The notes under the pieces were generated by a model. It made no database searches and was not told the DNA's origin. It was given only the letters and a program-made list of their open reading frames with translations. The position numbers and the translations under genes were made by a program. This document shows positions 21,887 through 39,505 of a DNA stretch of 64,000 bases, one piece after another. The DNA comes from Globodera rostochiensis. Taxonomy: Eukaryota; Nematoda; Chromadorea; Rhabditida; Heteroderidae. Where the stretch lies: the NCBI GenBank assembly GCA_018350325.1, contig JAEVLN010000012.1, positions 1,633,991 through 1,697,990 on the forward strand, in the 5' to 3' direction. Within the stretch, counting starts at the first letter, position 1. Every line of letters starts with the position of its first letter.

Positions 21887-22163
21887 CCAAATGCTCCCTG
21901 ATCACCGCACCGGCTCGTCCCTGATCGCCATTTACAGCGGGGACGCCCGATAAAAATTGATTACTCTTTGAACCTTAGGTGAGGAGAATTGATTACTCCG
22001 ACCTCCCTGAACCTTTTTATTGTTTAAATGTTTTCATCCATAAAAATTCTCTACACAACTCGCAAATCAGGAAAAAAAACATTAAAGAAATTGTTAAGTA
22101 AACAGAAAAATCGTCTTCAATGATATACAGAATGGAATTGAAGAAGAGATGTGGCCAGCTCAA

Positions 22164-26112
<3,949 letters not shown>

Positions 26113-26138
26113 TTGTCTAAAAAAAATGCAATTTGAAG

Positions 26139-28269
26139 ATTTTTAAATTTTTTTCGCCGGCTGCCGGTCTAATCAAATATGTCGAATACATCCAGGTCAG
26201 CCGTTGTCAAAATTATTTTACATTTAATGGAAATGTATAGAACATTTTGTACGCTCACAATTCGCTCAAAGTCACTTATGAAGCGGTGGAGGATTCTTGT
26301 TTAATCGGTATGTTTCGAAAAATTGTAAAAAACAAAATTAGTTTTGAACGCTTTTGGGGTTTTTGGTTGATTTTTAAAAATAATGTTTTTGTTTGTCTCT
26401 TTGCATAATTTAATTAATTCCCCACTGTTCAGATGTGAACAGTTGGGACAGCTTGGATTTGATCCATTTGGACATGTTGTCGAAGAAGGGCAACCCCAAC
26501 TCTCTGTTTGAGATTCTGAATTGCTGTCTCACACGGGGCGGGACGAGGACGCTGCGGAGTTTTCTTCTGCAGCCGTCCGCTTCCGTGGAGATCATCAACA
26601 CGCGTCTGGACATTGTGCAGGAGTTGGTGAAGAACCAGGCGGTGGTCAGTGGGCAGCGGGACTTGAGTCATTTTTTCTCAAAAAAAAACATTATTTTTTT
26701 GACACCAAAATTCCATGGCGATCCCACCGGATCCTGTTAAAAATAGGTACACAGAAAATTTAAAAATTTGATTCATTATATTGCATTTTTGGGAATTCTC
26801 CCCACAAATTCGACATCGCCGGATCAAACTAAAAATTTGAATCTTTCCTTCCCCCCCCCCCCTCCTTCCCTTCCCCTCCCACTTAAATGTAAATGTTTCA
26901 TGGACTGTTTACAGATGTGCGATAGAATTCGGTCGATCCTTTCAAATCTGCACGATCTTCAGCAGTTAATTTCGTTGTGTACGTTCATCAATGTTGAACA
27001 GAACGCTAGCCGTGAGGATTCAAAACGGATGATTCGCAACAAAATCATTCAAGTTTCTTAACAAAATACAATTTGTGATTATTTTTCACAAAAAATATTT
27101 GAGGTTATTGAACTGAAAAGGCTGCTCGACGCAATCAAACAACTCTCTGAAGTGATTGGCCGCTCAAAGTTCTCATTTTTCATACAGACCAAAAGCGTAG
27201 GTCCCTTCCTTGTACGTCTTCAATTTGTGGGCTTTCAAAATTGCAGAGATTGGACGACTGTCGTCTTCAAGCAATCGCTGAGTTTGTCAACGACAAAATT
27301 TCGCCCGAATTGACCACGCGTAAACGGAAGGGTTTGGTGGCTGCCTCGTCCAAGGACCAGATTCTGTTTGCGGTTGCTGAATCGCAACATGTACTGCTCG
27401 ATTTAGCCCGACGAACTTATCAGGAGTTGGTTGCCCGAATTGTTGGTCAGTGCATTTCATCTACCATTTTTTGTTGATCGTTCTGTTTGTTGTTCAGAGT
27501 TCGGCGCGGTCGAGATAAACGACATTCCGGGAGCGCAGTTGTGCTACTCCCAGTCCCGCGGTTACCACTTTTCACTGCACGCCAACGACCCGTACAGCAT
27601 CAATTTGCCCCAGCAGTGCATCCAAGTCGTGTTTAACAAGGCGTCCCTCACGTTCACCACCCGGGACTTGATCAAATACAACGGTCAGTTTGAATATTTC
27701 AAAAATTGCTTTGCTCTATCGTTACGGCGTCGGCAACTCCAGAAACGTGAAATTGAAGCCGTTATTTGGCTCAATTTTGGGATTTATTGAACGCGCCGCT
27801 ACCCTCCCCCCCCTTCCTCCAAATTCATTCCATGCAAATTGAACAAATTTTAATAACCGAACACACCGCAGACCGACTCCTCCAGTCCGAGAATGAAATT
27901 CTGCAAAAGAGCAATTTGGTGCTTGACCAACTGATCGCCTCAATCCGCGAGTACATTCCCGCCCTCTACAAATGTGCCGAGTTGGTCTCCCTGTTCGATT
28001 ATTACGCGGCATTGGCACGCACAACCATTACGCTGCACTGTCGTTGGACACGGCCGAACCGCGGATCAAACTCAGCGAATTGGTGTTACGCACTTTGCTA
28101 TCAGCACGGGATCTGTTGCAGCCCAACATCCGTTCCGGGGGACGGTTTGATAACGGTCTTTTGTTCTCGAAATAAAACAAACTTTCAGATCAACGTGCGC
28201 AATATTTCGCGCAGGTCATGGACGAACTTCGTCCAACCATTCCTACCAAATTCTGGGCTTAGAAAGTGA
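26139..28269 (+). CDS. truncated MSH4 (MutS family) fused to an Argonaute tail
   Basis: Exons: 26139-26195, 26241-26307, 26433-26644, 26915-27052, 27104-27196, 27247-27445, 27498-27683 and 27872-28269. They give 449 codons in open phase with no ATG found. The segments match the middle of MSH4 in order: AAGLIKYVEYIQ, SLKVTYEAVEDSCLID, FEILNCCLTRGGTRTLRSFL, LDIVQELV, ESQHVLLDLARRTYQELV, TFTTRDLIKYN and LVSLFDYYAALA. MSH4 acts with MSH5 in meiotic crossover formation. The N-terminal domains are missing: the first recognisable exon is 27 bp from the divergent Hsp70 start. The ATPase domain is also missing. At about 28014 the sequence switches to duplicated Argonaute DNA and continues in frame to the Argonaute stop. 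It probably cannot act as MSH4. Confidence 0.75.
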
Positions 28270-28685
28270 AAGAACCGAAGGGAAGGGGAAAATGCGGCAT
28301 TTTTTGCGCAATGCTTTTATCATTTAACAATTGTCTCTGTCTGCTGTCTGCTCTGCAATTATCCCTTTTGAGGTCCCTCAATTATTGTCACTTTCCTTAA
28401 GTTTGACGTTCAGTTTAACAAATATGGCCTTTTAAGTTTAATTATGTACACAACACTCATCTCATCTTCCGTTTTTTTTTGAAGAATCGATGCAATCCTT
28501 TCTTTCTCTGCTTGTTTAAATATACATTTATCTCTGATTTTGATTGTCATGCATAATACAGAAATTCGGCTTGGTTTCATTGACTGAATGGGCGTAATGT
28601 TATGGTTGGGCACTGTGTCCGTAACACAAAACTAGGGCCCGGGTCGGTGCTGCGCTTGATTTAACAAAAATCCGTGGCCGGATCG
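28014..28685. repeat. duplicated 3' end of the Argonaute gene
   Basis: Matches 16128-16985 in the same orientation, with internal deletions relative to it near 28019-28145. The 3' non-coding half is almost identical. The copy begins inside the MSH4 exon (GCATTGGCACGC then ACAACCATTACGCTGCACTG) and ends at TCCGTGGCCGGAT. Confidence 0.9.
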
Positions 28686-28970
28686 GAATTTTAAACACGC
28701 TAAAATTTAATGATATGTAACGGAGAAAATGGATATAAACTATGTGTGTGTTCCGAGGGTGCATCCAGGGGTGAAAAAAAGTCAATCTTTAGGGGTGCAT
28801 TTTTTGGGTTTTATTACATTTTCTTAAAGAATTTTTCCAGGAAAAAATTTTCTCCAAAAAATCAATTTAGGCGGTCAAATTTTTGTATAGAATTTCTCGC
28901 TTTTGGCATTCTCCCATTTGGGATTTACTGCTTTTGAATTTTTCTTCATATGTACATATTTGCGAAGCGG

Positions 28971-29345
28971 GCCAACTGCGTCTGGCCAACTGCGTCTCGG
29001 GAACGTTTAGCAACTCATAACTTTTTTCAATACTGACCAATCTTCATAAACTTTATATCATTCGAAAGCTCTAAATGATTAGAAGATATATATCAGCAAC
29101 ATCGAGCCGGTTCAATGCTCTATTAGAAAGTTATAAATGAAAAAGTGTAAAAATCGGACTTTTTCATTGTTTTCTGGTCATAATTTTGTTCATCTTTATC
29201 CAATGCTTTTCGAATGCTTACAAATAGCTTCTTCTTCTTACGGCCTTTCAATTGATATAAAGATTATGAAGATTGGCGGGTCTTGAAAAAAGTTATGAGC
29301 TGCTAAACGTCTCTGAGACGCAGTTGGCCAGACGCAGTTGACCCC
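28971..29345. mobile_element. foldback element with GGCCAACTGCGTCT ends
   Basis: GCCAACTGCGTCTGGCCAAC at the left is inverted at the right (GTTGGCCAGACGCAGTTG). The arms continue through GTTTAGCAACTCATAACTTT, CCAATCTTCATAA and a shared TATCATTCGAAAG-like segment. The plan is the same as the foldback at 19265-19680. Confidence 0.7.
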
Positions 29346-29543
29346 TACCCACATATTTGTTAGTGCTTCTTTCACTGTTTGGCATTTTCTTCGTTTTGCA
29401 ACTTTCCAGTTTGCCATTCTTTTCGAAAAAAAAATCCCGCAACGGGATCCCGCAATTGCGATTTTGCCGCGCTCTAACGTGAAATGCACTTTTCGGAAAA
29501 AAAAATTGTAAAAGTTTTCAGAAAAACGCTAATGGCGCATTAA

Positions 29544-31670
<2,127 letters not shown>

Positions 31671-31735
31671 TCGACCGGATGGCACAAATATGGTGATGGT
31701 GGTGGTGTCATGTAACGGATGGGAAAGGGTAGAAA

Positions 31736-31822
31736 CCAGGGATGTAACCGGATTTTCGGACAGCTTTTGTTTGGAAGCCGGAATTCCGTACATTTTTTAA
31801 ACGCGTCCGGTCACATCCCTGG
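31736..31822. mobile_element. 87-bp MITE, CCAGGGATGTAACCGGA ends
   Basis: CCAGGGATGTAACCGGA is inverted at the right end as TCCGGTCACATCCCTGG. It lies just downstream of the ZC3HC1 stop. A relative with CCGGATGCC arms lies in an FMO intron at 57660-57780. Confidence 0.75.
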
Positions 31823-32568
31823 TCCCCACACCTGACTAGTAAATTACTACTTATTCGATGATTCAGTCTTTTCTCAATTTTGGATGGTTTGATTGATGTT
31901 CCTTTTTATTTAAATGGATTTGTTTCGTCTTGTCCCCTTACGAATCTCCCCTCGCCTCTGGGCATTGAATATGAATTATTTGATTCCCCCCTCCCCCTCA
32001 TTTTGGACAAAAATAAATCATTCCTCCACTCCATTACTTGTTTATCAGGGCACATTTTGTTTCTGTATAAATTCAGGTACTTTTCTCTCACATTTTGATT
32101 TATTGATTTGGTCAAATGTAAATGTTGCGCAAACAAAATTGCCTAATTTTGTCTAGCTTATGCGGGTGTAATTCCAAAATATACACAGTTGGGTAGCAGC
32201 AGCATTAGTGGAAGTGCGCGTTGAACTTTGAGGGTATAATTTGAGGAATAGAAATGATGGGAAAACAAATGTTTATTTAACTAAAGAGGAGGAAGATTGT
32301 AAAGGCACGCATTTGTGTAAATGGGTGAATATATTTGCGAATATTTGAGCCATAAAAATACAATTTGGTTTGACTATGCGTAAATTAAATGAGATCTTAT
32401 TGTTTGTGACGTGAAAATTTGTAGAAATAAAAAAATATATATCGAAAAAAGGAATAACAAAATATAAACAATTGTGAAGTATTATGATTTAGGAGGGCAA
32501 GCCCAAATGGGCATTGTTGTTGGCAGCCTATGCTATGAATTATTAGTGTATATATTCTATATCAACAT
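31823..32568. other. convergent intergenic region; nothing recognised
   Basis: AT-rich sequence between the ends of two convergent genes. It should contain both 3' UTRs. No gene or element is supported. Confidence 0.5.
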
Positions 32569-35264
32569 CTACAAGAAATTTGAGTATTTATCGCCACCGA
32601 TCAGCGCGCTGCTCGGCTGATAGAAGAAATGTCTGCTGCCGGTGACAGGCGTCGGCTGCTTCTGCTGCTGTTGGATGACGACGGGCCGTTGCTGCTGCAG
32701 TTGCTGTTGTTGTTGCCGAACTGAGTTTGGCACTGGCATTTGTTGTTGTTGTTGGTGTTGTGGTGGTGGTGCCGAGGTTGTCGTTGTTGGCCCACCGCCT
32801 ACCAAAATACGACGTGGCAGTGAACTGCTCCGTCGAGTGATTGCCACTGTATGGAATTGTCATGGCGTTCGTCACCCCCACCCATTCATCCATTTACCCA
32901 CCTTGTGACTGCTGCTGTCCTTGGCCGCCGCCGCCAATTCGTTGCTCAATGCTTCCACCCATTGTGGTGCGTCGGTGTTGCGGTGAACGCGCGATCGTGG
33001 TGACGGAAGTGCGTGGCACCGGCGCAGGATGGGTACGAGCGGCGGAAGAGCGCGGAAAGTTGTTGGCGGAATGAGTGCCCATCAGAGGCACAACAACACG
33101 ATGGTCGACGGTTGTCCAGTCGGACTCAGTCACCTGCAAAAAAACAATTAAAAAAATTTCAACAAAAAACCCCAAAGACCCACCGGAAACTGGTGTGTGC
33201 GATGGATGCCCCCCATCACTGTCGCCGTGGTCGTTTTGGCTCGTCTGTTGCCTTCCGGCGCCGTTGTGGGTCGTTGCTGCTTTCCACCGCCAGCATCAAT
33301 CGACGACGACGACTGAGGAGAGGCGCCAAGATGGAGCGGGAAGCTGGACGACGGTCGAATGGTCGGACGCGGCGGCGTGGTTGTCGGGAACGATTGTTGC
33401 GATGATGAGGATGAAATTGAGGACGTTGGTGGCAGTGGGGGAAACAGTTGTTGTTGTTGTTGCTGCTTTTGATGCCGTTGGTGCCCATGTTGTGGTTGCT
33501 TGTCAAGTGAATGCGGTGGAGGGCACAGAATCAGTCCGTTGTCGCGAAGAGTGATCAGCTGCTGCTGCTGCTGTTGTTGTTGTTGCTCTTTGCTTGCCGG
33601 CAACGCTTTTGACTGTCAATGAAACAAGTTTATAATTTTTTAAACATTTCTGAAAGCAAATTCACGAGATCAGAAGAGTAAGCGACACCAAAAAAACAAA
33701 CAAAACAAAAACTCACTGAAAAATTCTGTTCTTTTTTTGAGCAATTTTCTCAAACAATTGCTTTTTTGGAACCCGCCAAAATTTACTGATTGCAAAAAGT
33801 GCAACTGGTGCTGCTGCTGGGGCAAACAATTCGACGCGTTCTGTTGCTGGAGGTCGCGCAACAATTGGTCGAGCCGCTTCTTCAGCGCCGCCTTTTCCAC
33901 CTGAAGACCGCTCACTGTGGAGAGAAGACGGGCATTTTCATCGCTTAGACGACGGATTTTCTGTTGATGAACATCCCCAAGTTCACCACCATCAATTGAC
34001 TTCGACCCATGATGGCCTAAAGGGGGGCAAAAAGGGTTCAACAGATTTTGATCATTTAAAATTTTAGGGCAGAATGGCAATTTTGGATTTTTGAACGGCA
34101 TTTACTTGAGTTAATGGCAGCCGCCGCCGCCACTCGTTGCGCTTCCTGTTCCTTCTGTTGCTGCTGCTGTTGTTTGCGTGCCTCGGCTAACATGGACTTG
34201 CGCTCGTCCACCAAATGGAGGACCATCAGCCGCGTCCGTTCCCTCTCCCCCTCCAATTTGTCCTCAACGTCCACCCGTTGCTCGAACAGCTCGGCTAACT
34301 CCGTTTTGCATTTTATGAGCTACAAAAAAAAATATGTTCAAATCAAATTTTTTTCGAGTAAAAATATCGCGATTTAAGATTCTAAAACATCCAAAATTTA
34401 TTTTTTATGAAATTAGAGAGTCAAAAATGGCACAAATTTTCACTAACAAACCTGTTCAAGCAGTTCGTCTCGCTCTGCCTCCAAGTCCCTCACATAGCGT
34501 CCATTTTCAACTGCCATCAATTCGATTCGGCGTTGTCGACCGCCCAACTCCTGCTGCACTTCCGTGTAGCGTTTGCCCAACAAAACGATTGCCTGAAAAA
34601 GACGAATTTAGAAAAAACTAAAATATGCCTATTTATTTTCTGCAAAATGACAAAATTTCGTAATTAGAAAACATTTCAGAGAAAGGCTTATTTCAAAATT
34701 ATAGGACGAGAAAATAATTGTTACTTGGCCATCAACAAATTGAAATCTCATTTTTGTTTTAAAGAATCCGTAGAAATTGGTATTTCGGACCTTGCCCATT
34801 TTGCGCTCGCACATTCGCTGCATTTGCACAATTTTTGCGCTGCGTAACAGCGCATTCCCGCACATTGTGCACTCGCCGGCGTGTTCACTGTCCGTCAACT
34901 GCGAGTCGCGCAACAACGCACTGAACGGCTCGCCCACCGCGCCCATTTGCTGGTGGTTGCCTGTCGATGTGGCGGTGGTGGGGACGGCTGTTGACGAGGA
35001 ATGGGACGTCGGAAGGTCCAACGAGTGGGAAGAAGCGGAAATGCCCTGGGAAAAGGGGAGGGAATACCACATAAAATGCAACAAAAAAAGGGAGGGGATT
35101 AATTTCAGTTGGTTTCAACAAAAAGGCAGCACCTGTTGTTGTTGTTGGATCAACTCCAGCAAGGCATCCCTGGCCTGCAATTCGCCCTCGTAGAGGCTCA
35201 ACAACTCCAGCAACTCCTTGCTGCTGTAGTGCGGTAGTTTTTCAGAGCATTCCGCACTTTCCAT
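32569..35264 (-). CDS. cortactin-binding protein 2 N-terminal-like coiled-coil protein
   Basis: Eight exons on the minus strand: 35133-35264, 34791-35045, 34452-34592, 34106-34319, 33787-34016, 33184-33612, 32902-33133 and 32569-32846. They give 636 aa with all phases closed. The first exon (SSKELLELLSLYEGELQARD, then ALLELIQQQ) matches the conserved start of CTTNBP2/CTTNBP2NL. GEPFSALLRDSQ, a CTMCGNALL pair of cysteines and long coiled coils (VENGRYVRDLEAERDELLEQ, ERERTRLMVLHLVDERK, RRLSDENARLL) follow. The C-terminal half is Gln/Ser/Pro-rich and disordered. In other animals this family binds striatin phosphatase complexes (STRIPAK) and the actin cortex. The coiled-coil core carries the assignment; the tail is not diagnostic. 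Confidence 0.7.
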
Positions 35265-35448
35265 TGTCAAAAACTACCCAAATCACTGTTTAGGTAAAAA
35301 TCGCCGTGAGGGTGGGCATGGGACTGACTGACATACCTTTGAAAAGAGACATATCGCCAAAGGGCTGGCGTTTCCCGTCGAGAAAATTTAAAAAAATATC
35401 AAAAACAATTTTTCAAAAAAAAAGACTCAAAATCATTGGATTTCAGAA

Positions 35449-35670
35449 TTTCGCATATTGCTGCTAAACCCGCAGATATTCGAGCCGTTAGATTTCTTTT
35501 GCAAAAAGCTGGTAATAGTTAAGCCGAATTGAGTAACATAGCAGAAGAAAGCTAAACTTTTAGAGTTGTTTGAAAAAAGTTAGAATGAAAAACTCAAAAT
35601 GTCCTGGTGACCAATTTTCCGGGACTCTTCAAAACTTCGCATAATGCTGCTAAACCCGCAGATATTCGTT
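35449..35670. repeat. direct repeat, two copies about 190 bp apart
   Basis: TTTCGCATATTGCTGCTAAA (35449) and CTTCGCATAATGCTGCTAAA (35637) each continue into CCCGCAGATATTCG. They lie between the divergent CTTNBP2-like and RacGAP genes, where both promoters must be. Confidence 0.6.
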
Positions 35671-35708
35671 GCCGTTACTATACACTACACACCTTAATTG
35701 TTCTTTAG

Positions 35709-38700
35709 ATATTCTTGCGCGTTTTTTGTATTGCGGGGAAGTGACAACCAATTTTTGGCAAATGCAACGAACATTTTTGAGCTCAGACTCGGCCGACATC
35801 ATCCGATTGCACCAGTATTGCTCGTCGCTTCGTAGCTGCTCCAACCGCAACAACAGCAGAAACGGTTGAAATTCCAATTCCCCCCAACCAAACAACAAAA
35901 AAAGATAAAAACTTCACGTTCCTCAGAACACACTCTTCGGTTTGTTAACAATTTGCTGGCCGAGTTGGAGAAATCGCGTCGACACAACAACGAGTTGGTA
36001 TGCCGAAATCGACAATCTGAGCAGGCGTTGAGGTTCGTGGAAAGTTTTGTGCAAACTGTGCCCTAATTTAGTATTAATGACTTGGAATTCCGATTTTTTT
36101 AAATATTTAATGCTCCGAAAATTTTGAGGTCCTCGGAGCCCATCCCTGCTGGGTATAGTAGTTGAATTCCAAAAACTTTGATTTGTTTGAATGTTGCTTT
36201 AGCATTTCTATTCACAAAAGTTGACTTCTCCTTTGTTCGAGTCTTTTTTGTAATTTCACATTCTTCCGGTTTTTTATTTTCTGTTTGGCGCTAATGAATG
36301 TTGTTGACAAAATTCAGAATTTTTTTTTTTTGTTGATAATTATAGGTTTGGGATTTTATGGATAAAATTTTGCTAAAAATATGGCCATAAAATTGGATAA
36401 ACAATTCTAGGTTTTATTGCGATTTGGTGGTGACAATGAAAAGCAATACATTTACCCCTCTCACCAAAATTGTTTTAGACAGACTACAAACGAACTCGCG
36501 GCCACCAAGGCGACTGCCGAACAGCTGATGGCCGAGAACATGGACTTGAAGCTCAAAATCCGTCGACTGAACCAACCGCAGCAACAGCACCAACTTCATC
36601 AACAAAGGACTCCAAAAAAGCGCAAATCCCAATTTCCCAACGTCGACGACGACGATGCGGAGGAGGACAACCATTCTCAGTCCATGGAGGCGGAGGCATT
36701 GCGCCGTTCCGTTTCCATGCCACCGCCGGACACTCCGCTGGGCATTGTCGGCGCGGCTGCCACCACTAACAACCGATCCGTCGTTGCACAGCCAGCGATG
36801 GTCGTCAACATCAACGGGGGCATCAAACGTCGACGGACCAACAACAACAACAAAATGTTGGCGGCGTTGGTCAAAAGCAGTCGGATCAGCCACTCCCAAG
36901 GCGATTTGTAAGTTTTGAAAGTGATCGGCTCACAAATTGATTTCTATGGCACACATTTGCAGGAGCATTGCTGAAGACATTGACGAACTACCGGCGGTGT
37001 GCGAAAGTCCGTGGCTGTTCGCGGACCAGGTCGTCCACAGTTTTCAGACAAAGCGCAACTTCCTGCAAATACACTGTTCTCGTTGCGAAATGACCATCCG
37101 TTTTGGTGTGCTCTACGTGAAGTGTAGTCGTTGCAAAAGTAATGCAATTGGATACAAACTGGCGACTGGTGTACCCCCCGGAGTCCGGGTCGTTTTTTGG
37201 AAAAATTGCTGAACAAAAATGCAATAAAAAGGAAAATTACATCCCCCCCCCCCCCTAGAACTCGTCTGTTTTCTGCACCTTCCCCCAAGTTTTTTGGTTA
37301 CGTCCCTGTCCTGCTCGAAATACTTGGGTTTTTTTGGCCAAGCCTCCAGGTTTGGTTGGGAGGAAAAAGCACGTTCGGCTTTTTCAAAATTCATTTCCAC
37401 TACAAATGTTGACGAAACCCATTCATTTTGCGTCATATTTTAGGCACTTTTCACGAGTCGTGCCGTAAAAATGCACCGCTTCCGTGCGTTATTCGTAAAA
37501 ATAACACGCCGAAGGCGCTCGGTGCCGGCAGCAAGTCTGGACGTCCTCGCCTCGGTCTGTATGGTTAATTAAATTGAATTGTTTAAATACAAAAAACATT
37601 GAAAATGCCTTTTTTAGGCGATTTCTGTCCGGACACGCGTCCGATGGTCCCTCCGCTGATCACTTTGTGCACATACTTTTTGGACCGATACGAAAGCTTT
37701 ATGCCGTACAAGGATTTGTACCGCGTTGAGGGGTAATTAAATAAATAAATAACATTTTATGTAAATGCTAATTTATTTATATTTCTTTTTAGAGACACCG
37801 TTCAAGTGGAGGCCATCACCAAACAATTCCGTCATTCCAAGGGATATCCCAAATTGGTAAATTTACAAAAAAAAATGGCATGGCATAAAGTGCTCTTTTA
37901 AACTGTTCAGGACATTTTTTCTCCCGTGAACGTGTCTGTCAGCGTGAACAAATTTTTGTTCCAAATTCGTGAGCCGTTGATTCCGTACTCGTACGGCAAG
38001 GAAATTTGTGCTTTGCTGGACCGCGTGGCGGCCGACACCGACGGGACGCACAAAACTCCGGAGGGATTGCCCGGAATTGTGGAGGATTTGCCGGTGGTGA
38101 GTGATTGGACTGCTTGCGGCCAATGATTGTTGCCATACACACCAGGGGCGTATCCAGGGCGGGGGGCCAGGGGAATTCCCCCCCCCCCCCCCCGAAATGA
38201 AATTTGAGAAAAAAAACAAGAGGGGGGACCCTATTGTTTTGCACTGTTACAATTTTTTGAATCAAAAATCAAAAAATTCTCCCCTATATATAACTTATTA
38301 ATCAGGCACACATGGACACGTTGGGGCACCTGTGTCGACATTGGAATCGTTTGATCTCGAAATCGGTGGGTTTTACTTTCTGCACACAATTTGACTTTTG
38401 TTGCTTTGGACCAATGAAGGGACGAACTCTCCCGTCATGTAAAGCGCGTTTTTGGAGGAGGTCGGGGGAAGGGTCAAAATCTATGGGACGGAAAAGGGGC
38501 TGAACTGCTTGCTTCGATTATGTACTGTGTGTTATTTGTTGTCTCTTTAATTGCAGTTTGGCTTGTTGAGCATCGACGTGTTGTCCGTTTCGCTGGGTCC
38601 GCTGGTGTTTGGCTCTGTTCGGCCAGATTGTCCGTTGCTTGATCACCAATGTGCCAATGCCATGGCACATTTGCTCCGTTTGGGCTCCGAAGAGTTTTGG

Positions 38701-38970
38701 GTTGAGACTTCCGTCCGCACGATGCGCAGCGGGACGCCCATCTCGCGCACACCGTCCCAACGCTCTGCACGGAGTGCCGTCGTCAACAACGCAACGCCAC
38801 TGCCGCAACAACCGAACTTTGGCATTGGCACAGCGGGCGCAGCATGCGGCGGTGATGGGGAAGTTGGGAAAGGTTGGGCTCATCACCAGCAGCAGCCGCG
38901 TGAGGTGGATTTCGATGTGACAAGCGGTGACACCAGCAACTACGAGTCGGCACGTGCCAGCCACCAATAA
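35709..38970 (+). CDS. cyk-4: centralspindlin RhoGAP (CYK-4/RacGAP1)
   Basis: Exons: 35709-35864 (entry phase open), 35927-36032, 36479-36907, 36963-37138, 37444-37554, 37618-37732, 37793-37856, 37911-38096, 38306-38365 and 38557-38970. The first exon and ATG upstream are not resolved. The N-terminal coiled coil is LLAELEKSRRHNNELVCRNR, then TTNELAATKATAEQ. A linker with Lys/Arg clusters follows. The C1 domain reads HSFQTKRNFLQIHC-SRC, VKCSRC, FHESC and APLPC. The RhoGAP domain runs from RPMVPPLITLC through KDLYRVEGDTVQVEAI (with the arginine finger), PVNVSVSVNKFLFQIREPLI and MDTLGHLCRHWNRL to LSIDVLSVSLGPLVFG. The order coiled coil, C1, GAP is that of CYK-4/MgcRacGAP, partner of kinesin-6 ZEN-4 in cytokinesis. 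The intron at 38097-38305 contains a C-rich repeat. Confidence 0.88.
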
Positions 38971-39505
38971 CAAGCCGATGATAAAATTGTTTTTTTTTGT
39001 TGTTTGATGATATTTTTGTTTATTGTACTCATATTGCTCTCTCCATGCGTTCAATTCAATTCGCTTCAAGTTTTTTTTTTGTTTTTGTTTAACTTTTGCA
39101 AGTTTGGACGTCCACTTCAAAGTGCTTTTAATTGATTGATTGTGTGTGTTTTGGGTTCTGCCAATTTATCTCTTTTCACCGCGACCACAGAGGCCGCAAC
39201 GCAATTATCGAGTGCCGATTGTTTGTTTTTGTTGTGCATTCCATCCAAATCTCTGACTTGACGCCCTCGAATCTCGTACATATGAACGCATAACATTTAT
39301 CGATAAAATCTTGGAATGTGTGTATGTGTGGGTTGGGTGGTCTTTACAACAAAATGATAGAAAGAAAAGGCACTTTCACAGTCCGTCCTCCTCTTCCCAC
39401 TCACTCCGTGTTGTTGTTGTTGTTGTAAGATGTCGCGTGTTATGAAGTGACGAAGCTCAGATCATCACCATCATGGAGGTTGCTGCGGCACCGTTTTGTT
39501 GTGGC

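Larger units (their letters stand above)
19685..22010 (+). pseudogene. broken copy of the LSM11 3' end, split by two insertions
   Basis: Fragments matching the last exon and 3' flank of the minus-strand LSM11-like gene appear here on the plus strand: 19690-19716 (GAAGACAAATTGGCG...), 21250-21293 (AAGAATGTTGACGCAACACC) and 21887-22010 (TGCTCCCTGATCACC, ATCGCCATTTACAGCGGGGA, then the shared AATTGATTACTCTTTGAA flank). Removing 19717-21249 and 21294-21886 restores the original order. No upstream LSM11 exons are seen, so this was a partial duplicate before the elements landed. Confidence 0.8.

Noticed and set aside
35650..35990. Coiled-coil-like coding frame on the minus strand
   Set aside because: The plus strand fits better. 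Its exon ends in phase 1, joining the next RacGAP coiled-coil exon, while the minus frame has no linked exons.
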